This document shows positions 1 to 8,219 of a DNA stretch of 64,000 bases, piece by piece. Positions within the stretch are counted from its first letter, which is position 1. The number at the start of each line of letters is the position of its first letter. A program made the position numbers and the translations under genes. The notes beneath the pieces were generated by a model, which did no database searches, had not been told where the DNA came from, and saw only the letters and a program-made list of their open reading frames with translations. The stretch comes from Pseudotabrizicola sp. GTDB lineage: Bacteria > Pseudomonadota > Alphaproteobacteria > Rhodobacterales > Rhodobacteraceae. The DNA lies in contig NZ_JAUXOV010000055.1 in the NCBI RefSeq assembly GCF_030684215.1, positions 1 to 64,000 of the forward strand, given 5' to 3'.

Positions 1-779
1 TCCCCAGACTGGTTCCGCGAGGGCGTCAGGCCAACCCATGGCCCCACCTTCTTCGAGGACGTGAACCTGGAGGGATCGTCGACGGCTGATCGGTAGGTCA
101 GAGCGACAACCGCGCCGACCCCCGGCATCGACATCAGCCGATGGCAAACGGGATCATCCTGGGCCAGTTGGCGAACACGGCGCTCCAGTCCCGCCAGTTC
201 CTGCCGTAAAAAGGACCGCGCGCGGAGCAGCGGTCCCGTCGCAGCCAACAGCATGGGAGTGCCTGCTACCAGTTCACGGATGCGCTGCTCGAACCGCCCC
301 CGAGAGATGGCACCGACCTTGAGCCCAAAGTTTCGCAAGAGCCCGCGCAGAGACATTTCCAAGGCAATAAAGCCTTGTTGCACGGCCTTGCGGGCACCAA
401 GCACGGCGCGAACTTCTTGCGCCGAGACGGACTTGCAGTGGACCGGCCGGAACCAGCCGAGGTGAAGCAGGCGCGCAATACCCTCGGCGTCCCGACGATC
501 GGTCTTGATCGGCATGGCTTTCAGCGCCCCCTTCACCTGCCGGGTCTCCATCAGCACGACGTCCAGTCCCGCTTCGGTCAGCCCGCGGTGCAACCATTGC
601 GACAGGGGGCCGGCTTCAAGACCGATAGCGGCGATGGTGCCGTCCAGCTCCCTCATCCACCGTGTCAGCGCTTCCGGCTCGCTGGCCGCCTGCGCCTCCC
701 TCACGATCTTCCCATGCTCGTTGATTACGCAGATCGCGGTCTTCTCCAGCGACACGTCCAGTCCGACAAACAGCTTCAT
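1..779 (-). CDS. IS110-family transposase, C-terminal part beyond window edge
   Basis: The reading frame opens at an ATG (777-779) and stays open for 259 codons to the left edge, so the protein is truncated only by the window. It has the DEDD (RuvC-like) catalytic set of IS110 transposases: D8 in GLDVS, E55 in GLEAGP, and D94/D97 in KTDRRDAEG. Towards the edge (about residues 218-240) comes the PGVGAVVAL stretch that opens the Transposase_20 domain, which carries the catalytic serine further on, outside the window. IS110 enzymes recombine a circular intermediate guided by a structured bridge RNA from a non-coding end of the element. The next gene upstream is an IS5-type transposase that begins decoding only about 115 bases away, so the upstream end of this element may be cut short. 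The family assignment is firm; whether the element is active is unknown. Confidence 0.9.
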   Translation of the reverse strand, partial: MKLFVGLDVSLEKTAICVINEHGKIVREAQAASEPEALTRWMRELDGTIAAIGLEAGPLSQWLHRGLTEAGLDVVLMETRQVKGALKAMPIKTDRRDAEGIARLLHLGWFRPVHCKSVSAQEVRAVLGARKAVQQGFIALEMSLRGLLRNFGLKVGAISRGRFEQRIRELVAGTPMLLAATGPLLRARSFLRQELAGLERRVRQLAQDDPVCHRLMSMPGVGAVVALTYRSAVDDPSRFTSSKKVGPWVGLTPSRNQSG

Positions 780-840
780 CCCGAAGTCCTCCCGATGGAT
801 TCAATACGGGAATGGCGCCAGCTTGCCCTCGATATTGCAA

Positions 841-877
841 CGGTAACGGGCGGGTCGCGACGCAGGCCCCGTTACGG
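841..877. other. Hairpin between the IS110 and IS5 transposase genes
   Basis: The arms are CGGTAACGGG (841-850) and CCCGTTACGG (868-877), complementary at nine of ten positions. The 17-nt loop contains the perfect 8-bp palindrome GTCGCGAC (854-861). It lies 60-100 bases upstream of the IS110 start codon, where IS110-group elements carry the left end and bridge RNA, and just beyond the stop of the IS5 transposase. It could be part of a bridge RNA, an IS end, or a simple terminator for the IS5 gene. Sequence alone does not decide. Confidence 0.5.
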
Positions 878-892
878 CATCTCGTTCTCGCA

Positions 893-1698
893 TCATAGCC
901 AGAACATGACTGTTGCGGCGAGGGCGACGGCGGAGAGGAAGACCTTCGGGCACCTGTCGTAGCGTGTTGCGACCCGTCGCCAGTCCTTGAGCCGCCCGAA
1001 CATGATCTCGATGCGGTTGCGGCGTTTGTAGCGTCGCTTGTCATGCTTGATGGGTTTGCCGCGCGACTTCCTGCCGGGAATGCAGGGCTTTATCCCCTTG
1101 TCTTTCAACGCATCTCGGAACCAGTCTGCATCATAACCGCGGTCGGCAAGCAACCATTCCGCCTTTGGCAGGCTGCTCAGCAGGGCCGCCGCACCGGTGT
1201 AGTCACTGACTCGTTGCCCGGCAGGCGATGCCTGTATCGCCGAGAGGGGGCCTGCGGTCATGAAGAAGCGGAGCGGGCGGCCCTCGGCGTCGGTAACGGC
1301 ATGCAACTTGGTGTTCATGCCGCCCTTGGTTCGGCCGATCAGACGGCCCCTCTGGTCACCGGCTCCCCCTTTTTCGACCGTAGGCTGGTCGCCGTGCGGT
1401 GTGCCTTCAGGTAGGTCGCGTCGATCATAACTGTCTTCGCGACGGCGGCCTCGGCTGCCAGGCCAACCATCATACGGGCGAAGACACCCTTGTCGCTCCA
1501 CCGTTTCCAGCGGTTGTAGAGGGTCTTTGGTGGGCCATATTTCTTCGGCGCATCGCACCACCGCAAGCCATTGCTATTAATGAAGATTATCCCGCTCAAC
1601 ACTCGCCGATCATCGACACGGGGTTTGCCGTGGCTCTTCGGGAAGAAGGGTTGAAGCCGCGCCATCTGCGCGTCCGTCAGCCAAAAAAGGTTGCTCAT
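893..1698 (-). CDS. IS5-family (IS427 group) transposase, two frames joined by -1 frameshift
   Basis: The first frame runs from ATG at 1698 to a stop at 1339 (119 codons). The second covers the rest down to the stop at 893. The first frame holds the DUF4096-like N-terminus and the first catalytic Asp (D93 in MIDATYLKAH). The second frame holds the second Asp (LLADRGYDADW) and the Glu (RNRIEIMFGRLKDWR) with the usual Y/R/K neighbours. The second frame is offset by -1 relative to the first and the switch fits the slippery run at 1369-1375. IS427-group elements normally make the full DDE transposase this way, so I read this as an intact programmed-frameshift gene and not a pseudogene. A disabling indel in the same place cannot be excluded without seeing other copies. 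Confidence 0.85.
1369..1375 (-). other. Slippery heptamer for -1 frameshifting in the IS5 transposase
   Basis: Read on the minus strand the site is G AAA AAG in the first frame, followed by GGGG. Slipping back one base on AAA-AAG moves translation into the frame that carries the second and third catalytic residues. The protein then continues through KGGAGDQRGRLIGRTKGG, a typical IS5 sequence. The shift direction and the A-run match established frameshift sites of the IS427 group. Confidence 0.7.
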
Positions 1699-1859
1699 CA
1701 GTCAGTCTCCTTGCGGAGGCTGAATCACGCCGCGAGCGGATGATCAATGGGTCCTGACCCTAACGCAACGGCAGAGCGAAATGCATTTGGGTGAAGGTAG
1801 GAAGCCCGACGGCATCATCGCTCTGGTGCGTTATCTGGCAAGGGTTTGCCCTGTGTCGT

Positions 1860-2486
1860 CTATCCGGTGCGCACCCCAAGGGATGACAGAACCCACGCCG
1901 AAAGATCTTTCAGCACGCTTTGTGTGGCGCTGTTGAACCCTTCGACCAGAGCAATGGTTTCAGTGGTGGCAACCGGAACGCTGGCGTTAAAGGTACGGGT
2001 TGCCATGACCGACGCATCGCTTTCGCGCACCAGCCTTGCGGTCAGCCTGACGCGGATGGTGGCGCTTTTGCCGTCGGGGGCTGCCTCGGCCTGAAGGTCG
2101 GTCATTTCCGAGATGAGCACATAATCGCCAAAGCTGCCCAGCGGGCGGCGTCCGACATAGCGAAAGCCGTTGCTGTCCTCCAGCGTGCGCACGATCAGCG
2201 TTTGCATCATCAGGGGCGCCTCTGAGGCCCATTGCCCATCGGTCAGATATTGCGCCTGAAGCGGACGCGGGCGGATCATGATGCGATCCGTCATCAGCCC
2301 GCCGGGAGCTGTGGGCACTTCGACCACAAGCTGGCGCGCAAGGCTGCTGCGCGCAACCTGCACATCGACAGGGGCCTGAAGGTCATAGCTTTGCGTAGGC
2401 GTTGCGGCGCTGTTCAGCGCTGAGATGGCTGAACAGGCTGACAAAAAGGCGGTGGCGACGAGGGCGGTCACGATCGGGCGAAGCAT
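1860..2486 (-). CDS. ABC-type transport auxiliary lipoprotein (PqiC/ABC_trans_aux-like)
   Basis: This 208-residue protein has a lipoprotein signal peptide with lipobox LSAC (Cys18). The body resembles the ABC_trans_aux/PqiC family, periplasmic lipoproteins that partner MCE proteins in moving phospholipids between the inner and outer membranes; features are the YDLQAP start strand, the QYLTDGQWA stretch and alternating beta/alpha segments. It is the last gene of the minus-strand operon, 30 bases after the MCE gene, which supports the role. The lipid carried and the direction of transport cannot be told from the sequence. Confidence 0.82.
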   Translation of the reverse strand: MLRPIVTALVATAFLSACSAISALNSAATPTQSYDLQAPVDVQVARSSLARQLVVEVPTAPGGLMTDRIMIRPRPLQAQYLTDGQWASEAPLMMQTLIVRTLEDSNGFRYVGRRPLGSFGDYVLISEMTDLQAEAAPDGKSATIRVRLTARLVRESDASVMATRTFNASVPVATTETIALVEGFNSATQSVLKDLSAWVLSSLGVRTG

Positions 2487-2516
2487 GGCAGTGCTCTTTC
2501 TATACTGGCGATAGGC

Positions 2517-4262
2517 TTACTGGCGATAGGCGGGCGTATTGGTTCCCCCAAGGAAGAACCGCGCCGGGTCGCGCTGGATCTGGCGGGTCAGTTGGTCAAG
2601 GTTGCCGATCAGATCGCGCATTTCGCGCGACAACCGGGTGAACTGCGGCAAGGCATTGGCGGAAAAGTCTCGGATCGGCTGGCCCGAAGCCGAAGCCGTG
2701 CGTGCCACTTCGTCAAAGGCTTGCCGGGCCGCCTCGCTTGCGGCTTTCAGATCAGCGGTCACTGCCGGAATATCAGCCGACACCTGCGCGATGGCCTGAT
2801 CCAGGGTGTCGATCGTGCGGCGCAGATCGGTGGTGATCGCGGCCACATCATTGTTGATCACCCGGTCGGCGCCGTCAAAGGTGCGCTCGGCCGCTGTCAG
2901 AGTGCGTTCGCCGACCACCAGCGCAGAGTTGATCGCACTCAGCGTTTCATTCGCGCGGCTGAACGTATCGGTGACGGTGGTGACGGCAGCACTTGCATCA
3001 TCCATCAGCCCGTCAACCTTGCCGGTAGCATCGGTCAGGCTTTGACCAACATCGGTAATCGTGCGGTTGGCCGTTTCGACGGCAGAGCGGATATCGGCCA
3101 CCAGCGCGGGCAGGTCGGCATTGGCTGCGTCCGAGATGGGTTTGATGGCCGCCCGTGCCTCGGCCACCAGTGCAGTGCCGTCGCCCATGACCAGTGCATC
3201 AAAGTTCGTGGTGGCCTTGTCGAATGTCTCTAACGTGGCTGTCAGATCAGCGATCATAGCATCGGTGGCGCGAATTGTTGTTTCAACCTGCGTCAGTCGC
3301 GCGGTCGCAGCTTCGCCTGTCAGACGGAATTCGGCCACCATCTCACGCGCTTGCGTCCCGATCTGGTCTATTTGCACGCGCAACTCGGCAATGCTGGCGC
3401 GGGCTTCTTCGGTCGTCTGCTTCAGGTTTTCGGTGATGTAGCGATCTGCCGAAGCCAGGGTGGTGGTTGCCTGATCCAACGTAGCGGTGCCGCTGGACAG
3501 CGCTGTGCGCGATTCAGTGACCAGCCCATCTACATTCCTGAGCGTGGTTTCTGCCGTCTCGAACAGGCTTTCTGCCCGCCCGGTCAGGCCCTCCAGCGTG
3601 ACGTTGAAAGCCGAGATATTGTCGGCAAAATCTGCCACTGCAGAAGCCACGACCGAAAAATCCTCAAGCGCCTTGGACAGCCCCGCCGAGGCTGTGTCCG
3701 CGTTTTCCAGAATGCTGCCCACGCGCTCGATATTTTCGGTGCTGGCAAGGTTAGACAGGTCTTGCATCACCCGCAGGGCTTGTTCGACCAATTGCGGCGC
3801 GTCCTCGGTCAGGCTTTGCAGCATCGACCGGCCGGCTTCAATCTGGGGGATGTCTAAAAGGCTGGTAGCGCGCAAAAGCGGGTCCGTCGCCTCACCGGGG
3901 CTGATCCCGACAAAGGACACGCCCGTGACACCTTGCGATTCAATGGTGGCAACCGAACTGGTGCGCACCGGAACATCAGTGCCGATTTCCAACCGGACCC
4001 GCACGGTGCCATCCCCATCCGGCGACAGGCGCACATCAACCACCTGACCTACGGGCAACCCGGCAAAGCGCACATCAGATGCGGTGGCCAACCCCGAGAC
4101 CGAGGTGAACTTCACCTCGTAATAGCTGAACTGACGGTCAAGCTGCACCTGCGCGAACCACAGGAAAAACCCAAGGATGCCCAAAAGCCCGGCCAGTGTG
4201 AAAGCTCCGATCAGGACGTAATTTGCTTTGGTCTCCACAGGATCAACTGCCTTTCTGCGCAT
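2517..4262 (-). CDS. MCE (MlaD-type) domain protein with long helical tail
   Basis: The protein has 581 residues. One membrane helix near residues 14-34 is followed by a single MCE domain (about residues 42-120, containing VRFAGLPVGQV and GVTGVSFVGI). A tail of some 440 residues, rich in Ala, Thr, Asp and Leu, follows and is predicted to be long helix or coiled coil. MCE proteins form hexameric rings that bind lipid for ABC lipid transporters. The 20-base overlap with the ATPase gene upstream indicates translational coupling. The length far exceeds classical MlaD (about 180 aa) and recalls the larger MCE proteins whose helical tails can form a tunnel across the periplasm. The exact substrate is unknown. 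Confidence 0.88.
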   Translation of the reverse strand: MRRKAVDPVETKANYVLIGAFTLAGLLGILGFFLWFAQVQLDRQFSYYEVKFTSVSGLATASDVRFAGLPVGQVVDVRLSPDGDGTVRVRLEIGTDVPVRTSSVATIESQGVTGVSFVGISPGEATDPLLRATSLLDIPQIEAGRSMLQSLTEDAPQLVEQALRVMQDLSNLASTENIERVGSILENADTASAGLSKALEDFSVVASAVADFADNISAFNVTLEGLTGRAESLFETAETTLRNVDGLVTESRTALSSGTATLDQATTTLASADRYITENLKQTTEEARASIAELRVQIDQIGTQAREMVAEFRLTGEAATARLTQVETTIRATDAMIADLTATLETFDKATTNFDALVMGDGTALVAEARAAIKPISDAANADLPALVADIRSAVETANRTITDVGQSLTDATGKVDGLMDDASAAVTTVTDTFSRANETLSAINSALVVGERTLTAAERTFDGADRVINNDVAAITTDLRRTIDTLDQAIAQVSADIPAVTADLKAASEAARQAFDEVARTASASGQPIRDFSANALPQFTRLSREMRDLIGNLDQLTRQIQRDPARFFLGGTNTPAYRQ

Positions 4263-5040
4263 CTTTGGCGGTCAGGGCCGCGCGGGCGCGTGGCCCGTGA
4301 AAATAATCGTGAACCCACGGGTGATCGACGCGCAACATCTCGTCCATGGTGCCTGTAACCAGAACTTTCTTCTCGGCCAGCACTGCAATGCGGTCGCAGA
4401 TCGCATGGAGCGTGTCCAGATCATGTGTGACCAAAAATACGGTCAGTCCCATGGTATCACTAAGCTGGCGGATCAGCGTGTCGAAATCGGCGGCCCCGAT
4501 CGGATCCAGTCCGGCGGTGGGTTCGTCAAGAAACACAATTTCGGGGTCCAGCGCCAAGGCCCGCGCCAGTCCTGCGCGCTTGCGCATGCCGCCCGACAGT
4601 TCCGACGGGTACTTGTCCCCCGCCAGATAGGGCAGGCCGGACATCGAGATTTTCAGATCGGCCATCGCACGGCGCAAGGCCGGGTCCAACCCCTCGACCG
4701 CCCGCATCGGCACTTCGACATTTTCGCGCACGTTCAGCGACGAGAACAGCGCGCCATCCTGAAACATCACGCCCCAGCGCCGTTCCAGTGCTATGCGCTC
4801 GGCCTCGCTGGCGGCGCGCACATCGGTGCCCAGCACCTCGATCTCTCCGGCCACAGGGCGCTGAAGGCCCGCGATGGACCGCAGCAGAACCGACTTTCCG
4901 GTGCCCGACCCGCCGACGACGCCCAGAATCTCGCCCCGGTAAACATCCAGATCAAGCCCGTCATGCACGACATGACTGCCGAACTGGTTGCGAATCCCAC
5001 GCAGACGGATCACCGGGGTAGGATCTGTCGCGACCGTCAT
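4243..5040 (-). CDS. ABC transporter ATP-binding protein, MlaF-like
   Basis: The 265-residue ATPase has Walker A GGSGTGKS (about residues 38-45), signature LSGGMRKRAGLARAL, Walker B VFLDEPTAGLD and an H-loop VTHDLDTL. The GGMRKR form of the signature is characteristic of MlaF/Ttg2A ATPases of lipid-transport systems. It overlaps the permease gene upstream by four bases (ATGA) and the MCE gene downstream by 20 bases, so it sits in the middle of the mla-like operon and presumably powers lipid movement from the cytoplasmic face. Confidence 0.9.
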   Translation of the reverse strand: MTVATDPTPVIRLRGIRNQFGSHVVHDGLDLDVYRGEILGVVGGSGTGKSVLLRSIAGLQRPVAGEIEVLGTDVRAASEAERIALERRWGVMFQDGALFSSLNVRENVEVPMRAVEGLDPALRRAMADLKISMSGLPYLAGDKYPSELSGGMRKRAGLARALALDPEIVFLDEPTAGLDPIGAADFDTLIRQLSDTMGLTVFLVTHDLDTLHAICDRIAVLAEKKVLVTGTMDEMLRVDHPWVHDYFHGPRARAALTAKDAQKGS

Positions 5041-6179
5041 ATGCCCACCTGCGCGAAGAAGATTGAAAACAGCGCATCAATGACGATCACCGAAAAAATC
5101 GCCGTCACCACCGCAGCCGAGGTTTTCTGGCCCAGCGACTCAGCATTGTTGCCAACCTGCATTCCAGCATGACAGCCCACCACACCGATAATGATGGCAA
5201 AGAACGGAGCCTTGATCATACCGACCATCAGATGCGACACATCCGTGCCCTCGATCAGCCGTGACTGGAACATGGCGGGGGATATGCCCAGTTCCACCCA
5301 ACTCATCAGCGCGCCGCCGAACAGGCCCGCCGCATTGGCGATCATCCCCAGAATGGGCAGCATCAACAGCAAGGCCAGCACGCGCGGCACGATCAGCGCC
5401 GCCGCCGGATCAATGCCCAGCGTGCGCATTGCGTCAATTTCTTCGCGCATCTTCATCGACCCGATTGCGGCGGTAAAGGCCGATGCCGTGCGACCTGCCA
5501 CGATAATGGCGGTCAGCAAGATGCCCAGTTCGCGCAGGATCGACACCGCGATCAGATCCACCACAAAGACCTCGGCCCCGAATTGCTTGAGCTGGGTAGA
5601 CCCTTGAAACGCAAGCACAATCCCGATCAGAAACGCCATCAGCGCTACAATCGGCACGGCCTTCAGCCCGACCTCGTGGCAGTGATGCACAAGGGCGGTC
5701 AGCCGGAATTCAGACGGATGCCGAAGCGCACGTGCAAGGCGCGACAGGAACAGCCCCAAAAAGCCCAGAAGCTGCATCAAAAATGAGACCGCCCCCATCA
5801 CCGAGCGGCCATATCCGTCCAGCCAAAGGGCCAGCGTCATGGGTTTTGCGGGGGGCGTATCGGGATTGGGCAGGGCATCGCGCACGGTCTGGATCAGGGC
5901 TGCGCTGTCCGCGCTTGCCCCGGTAATCTGCATGGAATGCCCGGCCGCTGTTGCCTTTGCGTCAGCCTCGGCAATCGCCCAAGCGGCGGCGGTATCCAGC
6001 CGTGTGACGCCTGACAGATCCACCAAAAACGGCCCCGCCGTTGCCGCCTGCATCAGTGCGCCATGCAGCGCCGTCAGATCTCCAAGCGAAAACCGCCCCG
6101 CAAGGTGCAGGCTGACCGCGCCATCGGCTTGGTCAGTGGTCACAGAGACTGGCGTTTCAAGGCGGTCCAAAACCTGCAT
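5037..6179 (-). CDS. MlaE-type ABC permease with N-terminal STAS domain
   Basis: The protein has 380 residues. The first ~100 form a STAS-like domain (LAGRFSLGDL, VDLSGVTRLDTAAAW) and the remainder an MlaE permease with five or six membrane helices (ALMAFLIGIVLAFQG, GRTASAFTAAIGSMK, EEIDAMRTLGIDP). In E. coli the STAS function is a separate protein, MlaB; here the two are fused, as in many alphaproteobacteria. This is the first gene of the operon. ATG at 6179 is the only good start because the STAS fold begins immediately after it. Confidence 0.9.
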   Translation of the reverse strand: MQVLDRLETPVSVTTDQADGAVSLHLAGRFSLGDLTALHGALMQAATAGPFLVDLSGVTRLDTAAAWAIAEADAKATAAGHSMQITGASADSAALIQTVRDALPNPDTPPAKPMTLALWLDGYGRSVMGAVSFLMQLLGFLGLFLSRLARALRHPSEFRLTALVHHCHEVGLKAVPIVALMAFLIGIVLAFQGSTQLKQFGAEVFVVDLIAVSILRELGILLTAIIVAGRTASAFTAAIGSMKMREEIDAMRTLGIDPAAALIVPRVLALLLMLPILGMIANAAGLFGGALMSWVELGISPAMFQSRLIEGTDVSHLMVGMIKAPFFAIIIGVVGCHAGMQVGNNAESLGQKTSAAVVTAIFSVIVIDALFSIFFAQVGI

Positions 6180-6307
6180 TCATCCCCTTGGGTTGAAAGG
6201 GTGGGGCTATCATCATCGACGGCAATAGAGAAGTCCGGGGGGCACCACGCAGCGCTGTGGCCTGACCACTGATCACTGGCGTTGCGCATTGGCCATACTG
6301 TGCCCGA

Positions 6308-6985
6308 TCAGCGCGGTGTGCGGGCATTGATCTCACGCGCGATAAACCGCCCGATCACGCCAGAGCCTGCGGGTGACGGGTGGGTTTTGTCCGATGCAAA
6401 AAGCGCGGCATTGTTCGGATCAAACACATCTTCTGAGTCTATGAAGAACACGCCCTGCCTTGCGCTGGCAAAGGCCGCGATGCGCCGTTCCAACTCGACA
6501 AGGCCGGGACGACAGCCTTTGAAAGACTCTGATTGCGGCGCTGCATAATAGCCAACCCACAGCACCTGTGCGCCCTGCGACCGTGCCGTCAAAATCAGGT
6601 CGGGGATAGAGCCTGTGCTGGCATCCTTTGACATCAACGCGTCAATCTCGTCGTCGCAGGGGGTGCAACCACAGTTGAACCCCAGATCATTGGCCCCTCC
6701 GTTCATCACCACCCAGTTCCACCGTCCCGGTGAAAGCTGCGAGGGAATGCCAAGCCGCCCGATGGCCCCAAGCGCGCCAGGCCGGACACGCGCACCCAAG
6801 GCGGCGCGACTGACCACATCGCGGTTAAGCTCGGTGCCGATTGCACTGCCAATATCAGCGCCGCCCGACCTGTTCCACGCCATCACGGAATCACCGATGA
6901 CCAAAATATCACCACCCGACCGGGGCGGCGTCAGCCCGCAGGCTGCGACCAGCACCAAAAGGCCAAGCACCATCCATGGTTTCAT
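6308..6985 (-). CDS. SGNH/GDSL-family hydrolase lipoprotein
   Basis: The 225-residue protein has a lipobox ending VAAC (Cys16), so it is probably anchored in a membrane facing the periplasm. It carries the SGNH blocks: GDSVMAW with Ser33, NGGANDL with Asn99, and DKTHPSPAG with catalytic Asp199 and His202. Such enzymes hydrolyse acyl or acetyl esters of lipids, glycans or peptidoglycan. It lies 128 bases upstream of the mla-like operon on the same strand, but the gap argues for separate expression. The substrate is not identifiable. Confidence 0.8.
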   Translation of the reverse strand: MKPWMVLGLLVLVAACGLTPPRSGGDILVIGDSVMAWNRSGGADIGSAIGTELNRDVVSRAALGARVRPGALGAIGRLGIPSQLSPGRWNWVVMNGGANDLGFNCGCTPCDDEIDALMSKDASTGSIPDLILTARSQGAQVLWVGYYAAPQSESFKGCRPGLVELERRIAAFASARQGVFFIDSEDVFDPNNAALFASDKTHPSPAGSGVIGRFIAREINARTPR

Positions 6986-7072
6986 TCACACAGCCTTATC
7001 GCGCCCCAGCCTTTGCAACCTTACGGGTGGTCTTGCCGCAGGCCAAATCACAGTCCCGTTGCGCGGCCAAAG

Positions 7073-8125
7073 TCAGGGGCTGGCTTTGACGGGGCCACAA
7101 GACTGGCGCTCTATCAGCCGACAGGCAAGCTCGATCCGGCGCGCGGGCATATGGGCGCCAAAGCTCAAATCACGCAGCAGATCCACGGCAGCGGCCCCAA
7201 TATGGCGCATCGGCATTTCAATCGCGGTCAGGGGTGGCGTGAAAAACGCCCCCTGCGCCAGCCCGTCCATGCCAAGCACCGAAACATCCCCCGGTACAGA
7301 CAGGCCAAGCGATGCCAGCCCCTGCATGCAGCCCATGGCCAGACTATCACTGGCACAAAGCACGGCCGAGAAATCGACACCGTGGCGCTGGATCCTGTCC
7401 TTCACCGCTTGTGCCGCGCAATCGGGTAACCAGTCTGCCACATCAATCTGCAAGCCCGCATCCAGTGCCACGCCACCAAGCGTCATGCGATCCCGCCAAC
7501 CCTCAAAGCGCCGCTCAATCGTGCGGCGTCCCCGGCGACTAAGAAACAGAATGCGGCGGTGTCCCAGCCGCATCAGGTAATCGGTCGCCATCGTTGCAGC
7601 TGCCCGGTTTGACGGCGCGACCGAAGACAGTTGCATCAACGGATCATCCCCGTTGACCAGCACCACGGGCTTGCGCGAGGCGCGCGCGGCGGTCAGCATG
7701 TCTTCGTCATCCAGCGTCAGGAACAACAGGCCCGCTACACTTGGGTCATTCGCCACCTCGGCAAGTGTCTGACGTTCCTGTTCGGTCGAGGTGATCGGCT
7801 GGGTCATCACTGCTGCCCGCAAAAGTTTCGCCTGTTCTTCAATGCCTTGCATGACGTTCAGGGTGAACTGGCTGCGCGCGTAATCTTCCATCGCGGCGGG
7901 GCTGGCAAGGATCAGCAGCCGCTGGCCAGACAGGGTCGAGGGCAGGGCATAGCGAAACTCCTGCGCCTTGCGCTGGATCTTTTCCACCAGCTCTGGCCGC
8001 ACCCCCGGCGCGCCCGACAGCGCGCGTGACACGGTGGCGATGGACACGCCGCAAGCGGTTGCCAGATCGTCCAGTCTGATGCGGCGGCTTGGTTTGCCGC
8101 TTTTGCCCGGTGGCGTGCTGTGCAT
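7073..8125 (-). CDS. LacI-family transcriptional regulator of the uronate locus
   Basis: The N-terminal helix-turn-helix reads RLDDLATACGVSIATVSRAL (about residues 18-37 from the chosen ATG) and is followed by a periplasmic-binding-protein-like effector domain, about 350 residues in all. The ATG at 8125 has GGAAAG seven bases upstream and is preferred over a TTG at 8140. The gene is transcribed away from the GH105-kduI-transporter operon, and two TGCAAA-type inverted repeats lie in the shared 95-base gap, so it is very likely the local repressor. A sugar derived from uronic-acid oligosaccharides is the expected inducer by context only. Confidence 0.9.
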   Translation of the reverse strand: MHSTPPGKSGKPSRRIRLDDLATACGVSIATVSRALSGAPGVRPELVEKIQRKAQEFRYALPSTLSGQRLLILASPAAMEDYARSQFTLNVMQGIEEQAKLLRAAVMTQPITSTEQERQTLAEVANDPSVAGLLFLTLDDEDMLTAARASRKPVVLVNGDDPLMQLSSVAPSNRAAATMATDYLMRLGHRRILFLSRRGRRTIERRFEGWRDRMTLGGVALDAGLQIDVADWLPDCAAQAVKDRIQRHGVDFSAVLCASDSLAMGCMQGLASLGLSVPGDVSVLGMDGLAQGAFFTPPLTAIEMPMRHIGAAAVDLLRDLSFGAHMPARRIELACRLIERQSCGPVKASP

Positions 8126-8155
8126 GGGGTAACTTTCCAATGTGCCCGCCTATCA

Positions 8156-8190
8156 TGCAAAAAATTTTCATGTTGTGCAAATTTTTTGCA
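8156..8190. promoter_or_regulatory. Paired LacI-type operators in divergent promoter
   Basis: TGCAAA-TTT-TTTGCA (8176-8190) is a perfect 6-3-6 inverted repeat. TGCAAA-AAA-TTTTCA (8156-8170) is the same with one mismatch. Their centres are 20 bases apart, about two helical turns, so two dimers could bind on one face of the DNA. They sit between the LacI gene (start 8125) and the hydrolase gene (start 8220). They probably control both directions. Confidence 0.7.
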
Positions 8191-8219
8191 CTGCCATGAT
8201 CTGATTCAAGGACCAAAAC

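Larger units (their letters stand above)
852..1760. mobile_element. IS5-family insertion sequence (IS427-like), tentative ends
   Basis: The element is defined by its transposase (893-1698). Its outer limits are tentative. GGGTCGCGACGC (852-863) and the reverse complement of 1749-1760 (GGGTCAGGACCC) agree at nine of twelve positions and could be degraded terminal inverted repeats, giving about 0.9 kb, a normal length for the group. No clean target duplication was found. The left candidate end lies inside the hairpin arm-loop at 841-877, so it may be a coincidence. The neighbouring mla lipoprotein gene at 1860-2486 is intact. Confidence 0.45.

Noticed and set aside
1339-1698. Reading the IS5 transposase as a pseudogene because of its two frames
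   Set aside because: The offset is -1, sits at a slippery A-run and restores all three catalytic residues, as in normal IS427-type elements.
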